From contig DCGV01000093.1 in NCBI GenBank assembly GCA_002314725.1, positions 5,144 to 64,351 of the forward strand: a stretch of 59,208 bases of DNA, given 5' to 3'. How positions within the stretch are numbered: the stretch's first letter is position 1; every line of letters starts with the position of its first letter. Below are positions 34,617 through 43,220 of this stretch, piece after piece. The notes under the pieces were generated by a model. That model worked only from the letters and a program-made list of their open reading frames with translations, ran no database searches and was not told the DNA's origin. The position numbers and the translations under genes are program-made. Source of the DNA: Bacteroidales bacterium UBA1769. Lineage in GTDB: Bacteria > Bacteroidota > Bacteroidia > Bacteroidales > UBA932.

Positions 34617-36857
34617 ATGTTTACTGAAGAAGATTACACATTAATCAACAGGGATTTTGAAAGCCTGAGGGGTCTTGCCAAGGACAGATGCACGAATGAG
34701 GATCATTATCAATTGATACTCAAGGCATTTGACTTCGCCAATGAAGCTCATAAAGATGTTAGACGCCGTTCTGGCGAACCATATATACTCCACCCGATAG
34801 CAGTGGCCAAGATTGTTGTCTCTGAAATTGGGCTGGGTTATAAATCTATATGTGCAGCGCTTCTGCACGATGTAGTTGAAGATACAGACTACACAGTTGA
34901 CGATATTAGAGATCATTTCGGAGATAAGATAGCAACTCTTGTCGATGGGTTGACCAAAATCAAGACGGCACTTGACAATGACAACAAGAGTGAAGTGAAA
35001 AGCCTTCAGGCTGAAAACTTCAAACGTATTCTTTTGACACTGAATGACGATGTCAGAATAGTCCTTATCAAACTTGCCGACAGATTGCATAATTGTCGCA
35101 CCATCCAATACATGCCCGACTACAAACGTGACAAGATATTGAGTGAGACGATGTATATCTTCATACCTCTAGCCAATCGTCTTGGTCTATACAGTATCAA
35201 GACCGAGATGGAGAATATCTGGCTTCAATGGAAAGAGCCGAATGATTTCGCCGAGATCACGAAGAAACTAGACTCGATTAAACAGGAGAGTGAAAATTCA
35301 ATGAACTATTTCATCTCCCCTATCAAAGCCGTATTGAGAGATAAAGGATTCAGTTTTGACATAATAAAAAGATTGAAAACTCCATATTCCATCTGGAAGA
35401 AGATGGTAACCAAAAATATTCCATTTGAGGAGATTTATGATATCTGCGCTATCAGAATCATTTTTGAGCCACAAGAAGGAGTATCAGAGCGAGAGCAATG
35501 CTGGCAAATCTTTTCGGCAATAACTGAACTGTATTCATACAAACCTGAACGCACAAGAGATTGGTTGAAAGACCCTAAATCAAATGGCTACGAAGCACTA
35601 CACCTTACCGTAATGGGGCCTCACGGAAACTGGATAGAGGTACAGATAAGGAGCGACAGGATGAACTCGATTGCAGAGAGAGGTGTCGCAGCGCACTGGC
35701 TCTACAAGAAATACAGTGGCGAAACATATACCTATCAATCTGAAAACGAAGTTGATACATGGCTCAAGAAGATTAAAGATGTACTAGAACATCCTGACGC
35801 AAATACCTTGCAATTCCTCGACGATTTCCATAAGGAACTTACAATGAGTGAAATCTTTGTATTTACTCCAAAAGGAGAAGCCAGAAGTGTTCCAAAACAT
35901 GCGACGGCGTTGGATTTTGCATATAGCATTCACTCTCACATCGGACACAAAGCCATAGCAGCCAAAGTCAACCAAAGATTAGTTCCACTTTCACACGAGC
36001 TTACAAATGGTGACCAGGTCGAAATCATCACCTCAGAAAAGGGCGTTCCGAAACGTGAATGGCTTGATTTCCTCATTACTGCAAAAGCTCGCAATGCTGT
36101 AATAGACAAGATAAAATCAGACAGTAAGAACAACCTTAAAGAGGGACGCGCTCTATTGGAATCAAAATTGAATGAGGTAGGTGTCCCTGTCCAAACCCGT
36201 GTCATCAAAAAACTTCAGGACTATTATAAAGCGACTACCAAGGACGAACTCTATATTAAAATCGGTTGCGGACTTATCGACCTCAATAACCTTGAAACTA
36301 TTCTGAAGACCAATATCGAGAAGCGCAATGTCCAGATGTGGGGTGTCAAATTGCTTGAACCGACCAAAATCATTGGTAAAATCAATAGAAAGGAGGACTA
36401 TTTGCTCTCAGAAGATATCACAGAAGGTACAATGTCATTCTCTATTGCCCCATGCTGTTCTCCAATTCCAGGAGATAGCGTGGTTTGCTTTATCGACGAT
36501 GACGGAAGTGTGGTTGTTCATAAAAAGAGTTGTGAAGTTGCAAATAGGTTGGCATCCAAATATGGCAACAAAATAGTTCCGGCGAAGTGGAGCAAGCACT
36601 TCATGATGTCCTATTTGGCAGGAATCAGCATCAAGGGTATCGACAGGATAGGTATTCTGAGTGAAGTGACCAAATCACTTGCAATGCACCTTGGCATAAA
36701 TATCAGAAAGATTTTGATTGAAGCACACGATGAGATTTTCGAGGGTACCATAGAGCTTTACGTACACAATACCGATGATCTTGGCAGAATTATTGATACG
36801 CTGAAAGAGATCAAAGGAATAGAAATGGTTAAACGCAACGAAATTTCCAACACATGA
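34617..36857 (+). CDS. rel: bifunctional (p)ppGpp synthetase/hydrolase
   Basis: Stringent-response enzyme of 746 residues. The HD hydrolase domain appears intact: RRSGEPYILHPIAVA, LLHDVVEDTDYT (His-Asp near residue 83) and LADRLHNCRTI. The synthetase domain contains YDICAIRIIF, KSNGYEALHLTV and WIEVQIRSDRMNSIAERGVAAHW (the EVQIR Glu near residue 344). A TGS domain follows (EIFVFTPKGEARSVPKHATALDFAY, residues about 410-470), then a linker with Cys residues (IAPCCSPIPGD) and a C-terminal ACT domain (ISIKGIDRIGILSEVT). Both activities are predicted. The 3' end overlaps the next gene by four bases. A -7 box directly before the ATG allows expression independent of ligA-yihY. Confidence 0.95.
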   Translation: MFTEEDYTLINRDFESLRGLAKDRCTNEDHYQLILKAFDFANEAHKDVRRRSGEPYILHPIAVAKIVVSEIGLGYKSICAALLHDVVEDTDYTVDDIRDHFGDKIATLVDGLTKIKTALDNDNKSEVKSLQAENFKRILLTLNDDVRIVLIKLADRLHNCRTIQYMPDYKRDKILSETMYIFIPLANRLGLYSIKTEMENIWLQWKEPNDFAEITKKLDSIKQESENSMNYFISPIKAVLRDKGFSFDIIKRLKTPYSIWKKMVTKNIPFEEIYDICAIRIIFEPQEGVSEREQCWQIFSAITELYSYKPERTRDWLKDPKSNGYEALHLTVMGPHGNWIEVQIRSDRMNSIAERGVAAHWLYKKYSGETYTYQSENEVDTWLKKIKDVLEHPDANTLQFLDDFHKELTMSEIFVFTPKGEARSVPKHATALDFAYSIHSHIGHKAIAAKVNQRLVPLSHELTNGDQVEIITSEKGVPKREWLDFLITAKARNAVIDKIKSDSKNNLKEGRALLESKLNEVGVPVQTRVIKKLQDYYKATTKDELYIKIGCGLIDLNNLETILKTNIEKRNVQMWGVKLLEPTKIIGKINRKEDYLLSEDITEGTMSFSIAPCCSPIPGDSVVCFIDDDGSVVVHKKSCEVANRLASKYGNKIVPAKWSKHFMMSYLAGISIKGIDRIGILSEVTKSLAMHLGINIRKILIEAHDEIFEGTIELYVHNTDDLGRIIDTLKEIKGIEMVKRNEISNT

Positions 36858-38638
36858 AACGATCACTGATAATTTTCTCAATAATTACATCATTCATACT
36901 GTGTTGCGCAATTTCTCATTCATGCGCCAATACTACCACACCCCCAAGCGGTGGCCCGAAGGATACTATTCCACCAGTCTTGATATCCGTGTCACCGGAA
37001 AACAACAGTACAAACTTTCCTCTTACAGATGGTAAGATTCAATTGTTATATAACGAATATACAATTGTAAAAAATGCTTCAGAGATAATTGTATCCCCTC
37101 CATCAAAAAAGAAACCTGTCACAAAGATCAAGAACAAATATATCGTTGTCTCATTCAACGACACTCTTCAAGCGGACAAGACATACACAATAGACTTTGG
37201 GAATACCCTTGTTGACAATAATGAAGGTAATGTAGCTCCACGTTTTGTATATACATTCTCCACAGGTGACGTTATTGACTCCATGTATGTAACAGGTACA
37301 GTAACAGACAGTAAAACATTGCAACCTGTAAAGAATCTCCTCGTCGCCTTATACTCTGATATGAGTGACTCTGCATGTTTCAATGTAATGCCGGATGCCG
37401 CTACTAAGAGCGACGATTGGGGCTTTTTCCTAATAAGGAATGTCAAACCAATCCCATATCAGTTGATAGGATTCTCTGATACAGACAATGATTACAAATA
37501 TGATCCTAATAGTGACCAGATTGCCTTTGTCGATACACTCATCATACCGAGAAAGGTAGTGAATGACTCTGTTTATGAACTTGGTTCTTTCATAATAAAA
37601 GACACAGCCAGATGTAAGGCGAGAGAATCAATGTATAATATTACTCTCTTCAAGGAGTTGCAAAGTGTCCAGTATCTACAGAACAGTGGCAGAATTGAGG
37701 AAAAGGTCGGCTTCTTGAAATTCAGCGCAGCTGATGTCATTATTAAAAATTTCGAGATTGTCGGAGTTAAAGACAGCCTAATCATTACTCAGATGAATGA
37801 TACCAAGGACAGTATGCTCTTCTGGATCAATTCAAAAAACAGAATGGAAGACAGTTTGTTGATACGTCTTACATATATGGCTACCGACTCTATTGGTAAT
37901 CTTGTAGATTCTACCACAAATCTGTCACTAGCAATACCTGATGATGTCAAGAAGGCTATGAAAGAGAAGGCCAATGCAGCTCCTGATACCACCTTCAACC
38001 TCTCAATCAACATATCCGACGAAACAATGGAACAGGACGGAGCTACAGTTACATTGGACTATCCTGCTCTGGCAGTATCAGCCGACTCTATCCGAATTCT
38101 GGCCAAAAATCCAAAAGGACAGACAGATACGCTATCATGTTCGTTAGAGAGAGATTCAACCGACATCAGACGGTATATCATCCATCAGGATGACGCCATG
38201 AAAGAGGGTTATGAATATGAACTTCAAATACCTGCTGGAGCATTCGTAAATCTCAAAGGCCTTCCAAACAATCCTTCGTCATCCAAATATCAAATACCTA
38301 AGAGCGACAATTTAAGTATCCTCACAATTGTGGCCCAAGATGTCCAAACTCGTTATATCATTGAGCTTATGGATAACAAGATGTCGAAAGTATACAGAAA
38401 GTATGTCATTGATTCGGACAAATCACTTCTGTTCCCATATCTGAAGGCAGGATCCTATTCACTGAGGATTACCGAGGACAAAAATAACAATGGCATCTTT
38501 GACGCCGGTAACTTCATGATGAAGCGTCAGCCTGAAAAGGTACTCTTCTATGAAGTAACACCAGGGAATCAAACATTCGAAATTCCTGAAAAAATGGATA
38601 TCGAACAGGAGATTAATCTAAAGGAGATGTTTGAATGA
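36854..38638 (+). CDS. Ig-like domain lipoprotein of Bacteroidetes type
   Basis: A 594-residue lipoprotein: signal peptide with Cys24 in SHSCANTTTPPSGGPKDTIPP, the opening typical of a widespread Bacteroidetes family. An Ig-like (SbsA-type) domain follows (PPVLISVSPENNSTNFP, YTIDFGNTLVDNNEGNVAP, residues about 40-140), then a carboxypeptidase-regulatory-like fold (VTGTVTDSKTLQPVKNLLVALY) and a long Ser/Asp-rich beta region with a calcium-site-like DKNNNGIFDAGNF near residue 555. The exact role is unknown. It overlaps rel (ATGA) and the next gene (ATGA), so it is translated as part of a tightly coupled operon. Confidence 0.8.
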   Translation: MKRSLIIFSIITSFILCCAISHSCANTTTPPSGGPKDTIPPVLISVSPENNSTNFPLTDGKIQLLYNEYTIVKNASEIIVSPPSKKKPVTKIKNKYIVVSFNDTLQADKTYTIDFGNTLVDNNEGNVAPRFVYTFSTGDVIDSMYVTGTVTDSKTLQPVKNLLVALYSDMSDSACFNVMPDAATKSDDWGFFLIRNVKPIPYQLIGFSDTDNDYKYDPNSDQIAFVDTLIIPRKVVNDSVYELGSFIIKDTARCKARESMYNITLFKELQSVQYLQNSGRIEEKVGFLKFSAADVIIKNFEIVGVKDSLIITQMNDTKDSMLFWINSKNRMEDSLLIRLTYMATDSIGNLVDSTTNLSLAIPDDVKKAMKEKANAAPDTTFNLSINISDETMEQDGATVTLDYPALAVSADSIRILAKNPKGQTDTLSCSLERDSTDIRRYIIHQDDAMKEGYEYELQIPAGAFVNLKGLPNNPSSSKYQIPKSDNLSILTIVAQDVQTRYIIELMDNKMSKVYRKYVIDSDKSLLFPYLKAGSYSLRITEDKNNNGIFDAGNFMMKRQPEKVLFYEVTPGNQTFEIPEKMDIEQEINLKEMFE

Positions 38639-39321
38639 GAAAAATAATCATACTATTTATATCTCTGCTCTTCTCTCTTACGGCATTTTCACAAGAGTTT
38701 GACGTAATCGGTGAATTGGATGACGATTTCTCCAACATATTGAACTTTGAAGAGGCTAAGCCATACAAAAGCACTCATATGTTGGGTGTCAAATATTCAT
38801 ATCACATAAGTACCGTAAAATGTACACCTGATATAGGCGCAGGATATGAATTCCTCGATAGGAATCTATCCGTTATGTACACATATTACAACTCTATGTG
38901 GAATTCACTTCCATATTTTGGGTTGACTACAGGTATCAAGTATGGCACTGAAGGATTTACATCATCCAAGACCAATTATGGATACACATATGACATTGTT
39001 GAGATGCCCGTTTTATCCGAGTTCCATATTGATGTTTCACGCTTCCGAATTCTTGCAGAGATCGGCGGTTATTGTGGATACAAATTGAAAACCGACAAAC
39101 CGGGAGGCTTCGACAATTACGATATCAGATACGACTACGGACTCGAAGCCGGCGGCGGTGTGGCGTTGATTTTCAAACCATTTGAATTACAACTCAAAGG
39201 AGAATACAAGTACTCGTTATGCAGTGATTTCCATGCCAATAAATTCAGCGATATTTACTGGATTTATTGCTATCCACGTAACATAATGATCAGTTGCGGA
39301 TTGTACATTCATCTTTGGTAA
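38635..39321 (+). CDS. predicted outer-membrane beta-barrel protein
   Basis: I do not recognise a specific family. A signal peptide (ends LTAFSQ) precedes about 205 residues of alternating, Tyr/Gly/Phe-rich sequence (GAGYEFLDRNLSVMYTYY, VALIFKPFELQLKGEYKY) that suggests a small beta-barrel. It ends ISCGLYIHLW with an aromatic last residue, as is usual for barrel proteins. The start overlaps the preceding Ig-like lipoprotein gene by four bases and ispG follows after four bases. The lipoprotein and the barrel may function together. Confidence 0.65.
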   Translation: MRKIIILFISLLFSLTAFSQEFDVIGELDDDFSNILNFEEAKPYKSTHMLGVKYSYHISTVKCTPDIGAGYEFLDRNLSVMYTYYNSMWNSLPYFGLTTGIKYGTEGFTSSKTNYGYTYDIVEMPVLSEFHIDVSRFRILAEIGGYCGYKLKTDKPGGFDNYDIRYDYGLEAGGGVALIFKPFELQLKGEYKYSLCSDFHANKFSDIYWIYCYPRNIMISCGLYIHLW

Positions 39322-39325
39322 ACTT

Positions 39326-40597
39326 ATGAAAAAAATATCATTCAAGATAGCGGATCGATTGACAATAGGAAATAACTCTCCTATTATTGTCCAGACAATG
39401 TGCAATACGCATACAGCGGATATCGAACCTTCTGTGGCACAATGCAAGGCCATGGCTGAAGCCGGTGCAGGGCTAATCAGACTGACTACTCAAGGGATGC
39501 GAGAGGTTGAAGCGTTGAAAGAGATCAAAAAGCAACTTCGTAACGAAGGTATTATGACACCTCTGGTTGCAGATGTCCACTTCAATGCAGATGTTGCTCT
39601 GGCAGTGGCAAAGGTTGCCGATAAGGTGCGCATCAATCCAGGTAATTTCGCCCCAGTACATGAAGATGCATGTAGAAAATTTGCGGAACTTATTGACATC
39701 TGTAAGGAAAACGGAACAGTCATCCGTATCGGACTGAACCACGGCTCTCTTGGTGAACGAATTACAAATCTCTATGGGAACACCCCACTCGCAATGAAAG
39801 AGGCTGTAATGGAGTGGCTCAAGATGTGTATCGAAAAGGAGTTCTTCAATGTCGTTGTTTCATTGAAAGCCAGCAACACCCGTGTAATGGTCGATGCTTA
39901 CAGACTTCTCTATAAAGCGATGGAGGAGATTGGATATATCTTCCCTATGCACCTTGGAGTAACAGAAGCAGGCAACTCAGATGAAGGAAGGATAAAGTCG
40001 GCTGTCGGTATCGGCTCACTTCTTAAAGACGGCATAGGTGACACAATCAGAGTTTCATTGACAGAAAATCCTGTAAATGAGATAGCAGCAGGATACTCTA
40101 TTGTCAAATATCTTCACTCAGAGTGCAGGGATTTTGACAATTGGAATGATTTCATTATTGCCGCATCACTCACATACGGTCCAGATCTTCTTGATTGCAA
40201 AATCGACGACTTTACACTGGATGGGTGGACTATAAATGGTCAACCAATTTCACAAGATAAAGCCGAGGATTTCAAAGATAAATTGATGCAGGCTTGTCGC
40301 CGCAGGTTTACTAAACCAGAATACATCGCATGTCCTGGTTGCGGAAGAACTCTTTATAGCCTTGAAGAGACCTTCAATGAGGTAAAACGTCGCACAAGTC
40401 ACCTGAAGGGGATACGAATCGCCATAATGGGATGCATTGTCAATGGCCCGGGCGAAATGGCCGACGCCGACTACGGCTACGTCGGAGAAGGTCGCGGCAA
40501 AGTCACTCTCTACAAAGGCAAAACACCTGTTCTACGCAGCGTACCACAGGAAGAAGCAATAGACAAATTGCTGGAACTTATCGCAAACACCTTTTAA
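39326..40597 (+). CDS. ispG: (E)-4-hydroxy-3-methylbut-2-enyl-diphosphate synthase, short form
   Basis: Penultimate step of the MEP isoprenoid pathway, a [4Fe-4S] enzyme. The TIM-barrel part has IVQTMCNTHTADIEPSVAQ, PLVADVHFNADVALA, VRINPGNF and HLGVTEAGNSDEGRIKSAVGIG. The C-terminal cluster domain has CPGCGRTLYSLEE, IMGCIVNGPGEMADADYGYVG, giving the three Cys ligands. Many Bacteroidetes homologues carry a large extra domain (about 600 residues in all, as in plants and chlamydiae). This protein has only 423, with a brief remnant (DFTLDGWTINGQPISQDKAE) at the usual insertion point. Activity is expected since all core motifs are present. Confidence 0.93.
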   Translation: MKKISFKIADRLTIGNNSPIIVQTMCNTHTADIEPSVAQCKAMAEAGAGLIRLTTQGMREVEALKEIKKQLRNEGIMTPLVADVHFNADVALAVAKVADKVRINPGNFAPVHEDACRKFAELIDICKENGTVIRIGLNHGSLGERITNLYGNTPLAMKEAVMEWLKMCIEKEFFNVVVSLKASNTRVMVDAYRLLYKAMEEIGYIFPMHLGVTEAGNSDEGRIKSAVGIGSLLKDGIGDTIRVSLTENPVNEIAAGYSIVKYLHSECRDFDNWNDFIIAASLTYGPDLLDCKIDDFTLDGWTINGQPISQDKAEDFKDKLMQACRRRFTKPEYIACPGCGRTLYSLEETFNEVKRRTSHLKGIRIAIMGCIVNGPGEMADADYGYVGEGRGKVTLYKGKTPVLRSVPQEEAIDKLLELIANTF

Positions 40598-40657
40598 CGA
40601 TGAAATACAGCGAAATTGTACCGTTGGACAACATGTATATAAAACAGATTTAATTTT

Positions 40658-41950
40658 TTATATCTTCTCGATATACTTTTCCAGCTCTTCCTCAGAATTA
40701 TTAAGTTGCCCAAATGTGCGTTTCAGATTAAGTATCTTCTTGAATTCTACAGGCAATTCAGGATTGAAGCCAATACTGTTATTAATAACAGAAGCGAACT
40801 TTGACGGATGTGCAGTAGAGAGATAGAAACCTGAAGCATCAGCTGCCTTGTATGAAAGATAACCTACAGCACTATGAGGATCCGACAAGTAGTGACAATT
40901 ATCATAAATCTCTTTAATTGCGTCCTTTATCTCTGCATCGCTATAACTGTATCCCTTGACGTTTAAGATTATCTTAGAATAATCATCATCAAACAGATAT
41001 AGTAATCTTTCGAAATTACTTGGAGCACCTACATCCATAGCATTGGCTACGGTCTGGACTGATGGCTTAGGGTTATAAGAACCTGATTCCAGAAAAGCTG
41101 GTACTATATCATTTGCGTTTGAACCTGCAATAAAACGATTCATCGGCATTCCCATCTTCCAAGCCAACATACCTGCGGTAATATTACCATAGTTTCCACT
41201 CGGGACAACAATATCTGGATCTCCTACTCCACCCTGTCTCTTCCATTGGCAATAGCCCCAAAAGTAGTAGAACGACTGAGGTATCCAACGGAGGATGTTA
41301 ATGGAATTGGCAGAAGTTATCTTGACTCTGCTCCTTAAATCCTTATTATTGAATGATGCCTTTACAAGTGCCTGGCAATCATCGAAAGTTCCGTTTACTG
41401 CCAATGGGAAGATATTTTCACCAAGTGTAGTCATCTGCGCCTCTTGGAAATCACTAACCTTTCCTTTAGGGTACAGTACAATGACTTTAACACCTGGTAC
41501 TTTCCAGAAGCCATGGGCAACTGCGCTTCCCGTATCTCCTGATGTGGCAGTAAGAACTATAATCGGGTCTCCACCTTTATTCAGAAGTCCAAGCATACGT
41601 CCCATGAACCTTCCACCGAAATCCTTGAAAGCAAATGTAGGTCCATGAAATAGCTCCAACACCTTTACACCTTTTCCGATCTCTACAAGTGGAACTTCAA
41701 AATTGAAAGCATCACGGACTATTGCATCAATCTCTTCAGGATTGACATCATCTCCAAAAATAGTACAAGCCAGATAGCTTGCCATATCTGCAAATGAGAT
41801 CTCTGCCAACTCCTCTACCCTCTTCATATCCACTTGTGGATAGTATTCAGGCATAAAAAGACCGCCGTCAGGGGCAAGGCCTAGAAATGCAGCATCCCTT
41901 AAATTAAATTTTGAAGTGCGTGATTTATCACGATTACTATAAAAATACAT
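40658..41950 (-). CDS. thrC: threonine synthase
   Basis: PLP enzyme converting O-phosphohomoserine to threonine. It begins MYFYSNRDKSRTSKFNLRDAAFLGLAPDGGLF, with the PLP lysine in FHGPTFAFKDFGGRFMG (about residue 109). Further motifs are ATSGDTGSAVAHGF and VPSGNYGNITAGMLA (phosphate-binding glycine loop). The 430-residue length is normal. The gene follows thrB after four bases on the minus strand and shares the upstream Thr-rich leader. No clear terminator hairpin lies beyond its stop. Confidence 0.95.
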   Translation of the reverse strand: MYFYSNRDKSRTSKFNLRDAAFLGLAPDGGLFMPEYYPQVDMKRVEELAEISFADMASYLACTIFGDDVNPEEIDAIVRDAFNFEVPLVEIGKGVKVLELFHGPTFAFKDFGGRFMGRMLGLLNKGGDPIIVLTATSGDTGSAVAHGFWKVPGVKVIVLYPKGKVSDFQEAQMTTLGENIFPLAVNGTFDDCQALVKASFNNKDLRSRVKITSANSINILRWIPQSFYYFWGYCQWKRQGGVGDPDIVVPSGNYGNITAGMLAWKMGMPMNRFIAGSNANDIVPAFLESGSYNPKPSVQTVANAMDVGAPSNFERLLYLFDDDYSKIILNVKGYSYSDAEIKDAIKEIYDNCHYLSDPHSAVGYLSYKAADASGFYLSTAHPSKFASVINNSIGFNPELPVEFKKILNLKRTFGQLNNSEEELEKYIEKI

Positions 41951-41954
41951 AGTG

Positions 41955-42878
41955 TTACAATATTCTTGCTCCCTTTTCAGAGACGTTAGCGGTATATGTA
42001 TCAGATTTAATATTTAAGAAAGAAAAGTGCTCCTTCATAATTGAAGCTATATTCTTTGCTGTCTGTTCATCTTCAGAGACGGCAAAAACTGATGGACCTG
42101 AACCGGAAATATTCATTGCAAGAGCGCCAGCTTTCAGGACTTTATCTCTTAAGATTTCAAACCCAGGAATAAAACCACGTCTATATGGTTCAGCTACAAC
42201 ATCGACCATAGATCTACCAATAAGAGGTACATCTCCCAATACTAGTCCTGCAACAAGACCTCCGACATTTCCCCACTGTTTTACAGCATCTCGCACAGGT
42301 ATCTCTTTTGGCATCACTTCACGTGCCATCTTTGTACTTACCATAATGTCCGGATGGACAACAGAGCAGTGGAAATTTTCCGGTACAGGCAATTTAACTA
42401 TATCCAGAGGCTTATACCCACGAATGAATACAACTCCACCCATGATAGAAGGTGCAACATTATCGGCATGAGCAACGCCGCCACTGATCAGTTTCTCACC
42501 CTCCATCGCAAACTCAACAAGTTTAAGATCTGAGAAAGGCCTTCCAAGAAGTTCATTGAGTGCAAACACTGCAGCTGAAGATGAAGCCGCACTTGAACCT
42601 ATACCGCTTCCAGGAGCAATCTTTTTCTCGACAATAATCTTGATTTTCATATGAGAGCCATATTCGGCAAGGAAAGACATCACTGCAGGAGTGATTACAT
42701 TCTTCTCTATATTTTGAGGCAGGTCGATACCGCTGTTGTTAATAATCTCTAGACCATGGCCATCTTCAATTGAAACATCCAGGATATCTCCGGTAGCATC
42801 CATTGCCATTCCCATAACGTCAAAACCACAACCCATATTTGCAACAGAGGCTGGAGCGAAAACTTTAATTCGTTTCAT
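41955..42878 (-). CDS. thrB: homoserine kinase
   Basis: GHMP-family kinase phosphorylating homoserine. The ATP-binding loop reads APGSGIGSSAASSSAAVFALN (about residues 88-108), the N-terminus is VFAPASVANMGCGFDVMGMA, and the third motif is MNISGSGPSVFAV near residue 262. Length 307 aa is typical. It is the first structural gene after the leader peptide; thrA (aspartokinase/homoserine dehydrogenase), which normally leads the thr operon, is not in the window. A palindrome at 42897-42912 lies just upstream of the start codon. Confidence 0.95.
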   Translation of the reverse strand: MKRIKVFAPASVANMGCGFDVMGMAMDATGDILDVSIEDGHGLEIINNSGIDLPQNIEKNVITPAVMSFLAEYGSHMKIKIIVEKKIAPGSGIGSSAASSSAAVFALNELLGRPFSDLKLVEFAMEGEKLISGGVAHADNVAPSIMGGVVFIRGYKPLDIVKLPVPENFHCSVVHPDIMVSTKMAREVMPKEIPVRDAVKQWGNVGGLVAGLVLGDVPLIGRSMVDVVAEPYRRGFIPGFEILRDKVLKAGALAMNISGSGPSVFAVSEDEQTAKNIASIMKEHFSFLNIKSDTYTANVSEKGARIL

Positions 42879-42896
42879 AACAATATTATATGATAT

Positions 42897-42912
42897 GTAT
42901 CATCAATGATAC
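42897..42912 (-). promoter_or_regulatory. palindrome before the thrB start
   Basis: A 7-bp stem (GTATCAT with ATGATAC) around two central bases, 18 bases upstream of the thrB ATG. It could fold in the mRNA and reduce ribosome access, or be a protein-binding site. Confidence 0.4.
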
Positions 42913-42962
42913 AAGATTAATAAACAAGTGAAATCAGATAGTTTAAGAAGAGACCGGTTATG

Positions 42963-43055
42963 CTACCTTGGCATACGTACGGCCAAATGAAATAATACCC
43001 CCACCGGGGTGGTGGTTGTGACAGTGAATGTTGTATGTAGTAGGTATGATTTCAT
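42963..43055 (-). CDS. thrL: threonine-rich leader peptide of the thrBC operon
   Basis: A 30-codon reading frame, ATG at 43055 to TAG ending at 42963, that begins MKSYLLHTTFTVTTTT. Seven of its residues are Thr, all between positions 8 and 16, with four Val codons later (12, 18, 20, 26). It is preceded by a consensus -7 box and lies 84 bases upstream of thrB. This is the design of the E. coli thrL attenuator, where ribosome stalling at Thr codons controls the operon. GC-rich hairpins overlap the Thr codons (42997-43016) and the stop codon (42968-42986). No terminator with a U-run is visible between leader and thrB, so the downstream mechanism is open. The reading is direct; the function is inferred. 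Confidence 0.72.
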   Translation of the reverse strand: MKSYLLHTTFTVTTTTPVGVLFHLAVRMPR

Positions 43056-43064
43056 TGCTGACTG

Positions 43065-43072
43065 CAAATCTA
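43065..43072 (-). promoter_or_regulatory. -7 box for the thrL-thrBC transcript
   Basis: Reads TAGATTTG on the minus strand, a full TAnnTTTG match, ending nine bases before the leader ATG. The expected transcript would begin only a few bases before the leader start codon. Confidence 0.6.
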
Positions 43073-43143
43073 CAATAAAAAATTAATTATAATATAATTA
43101 TTATCTTAAAAATTGAAACCAAGTAAAATTACACATCCAGATA

Positions 43144-43173
43144 TTGTAAATTGAAATTTTATTATTAACTTTA
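43144..43173 (+). promoter_or_regulatory. promoter of the BACON/LRR lipoprotein gene
   Basis: TTG at 43144-43146 and TAACTTTA at 43166-43173 are separated by 19 bases. The -7 box differs from consensus only in its last base. It would give a leader of about 40 nt before the ATG at 43221. Confidence 0.5.
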
Positions 43174-43220
43174 CAAAAATAATGTGTATAGAATAATAAT
43201 TTATAACAAATATCCACAAA

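Noticed and set aside
40600..40653. A 17-codon frame (MKYSEIVPLDNMYIKQI) directly after ispG
   Set aside because: It has a plausible composition but no promoter, no enrichment in one amino acid and no recognised family; it could be the remnant of a lost gene but nothing supports expression.
42953..43016. A riboswitch upstream of thrB
   Set aside because: No known aptamer pattern was recognised; the GC-rich hairpins are better explained by the Thr-rich leader peptide.
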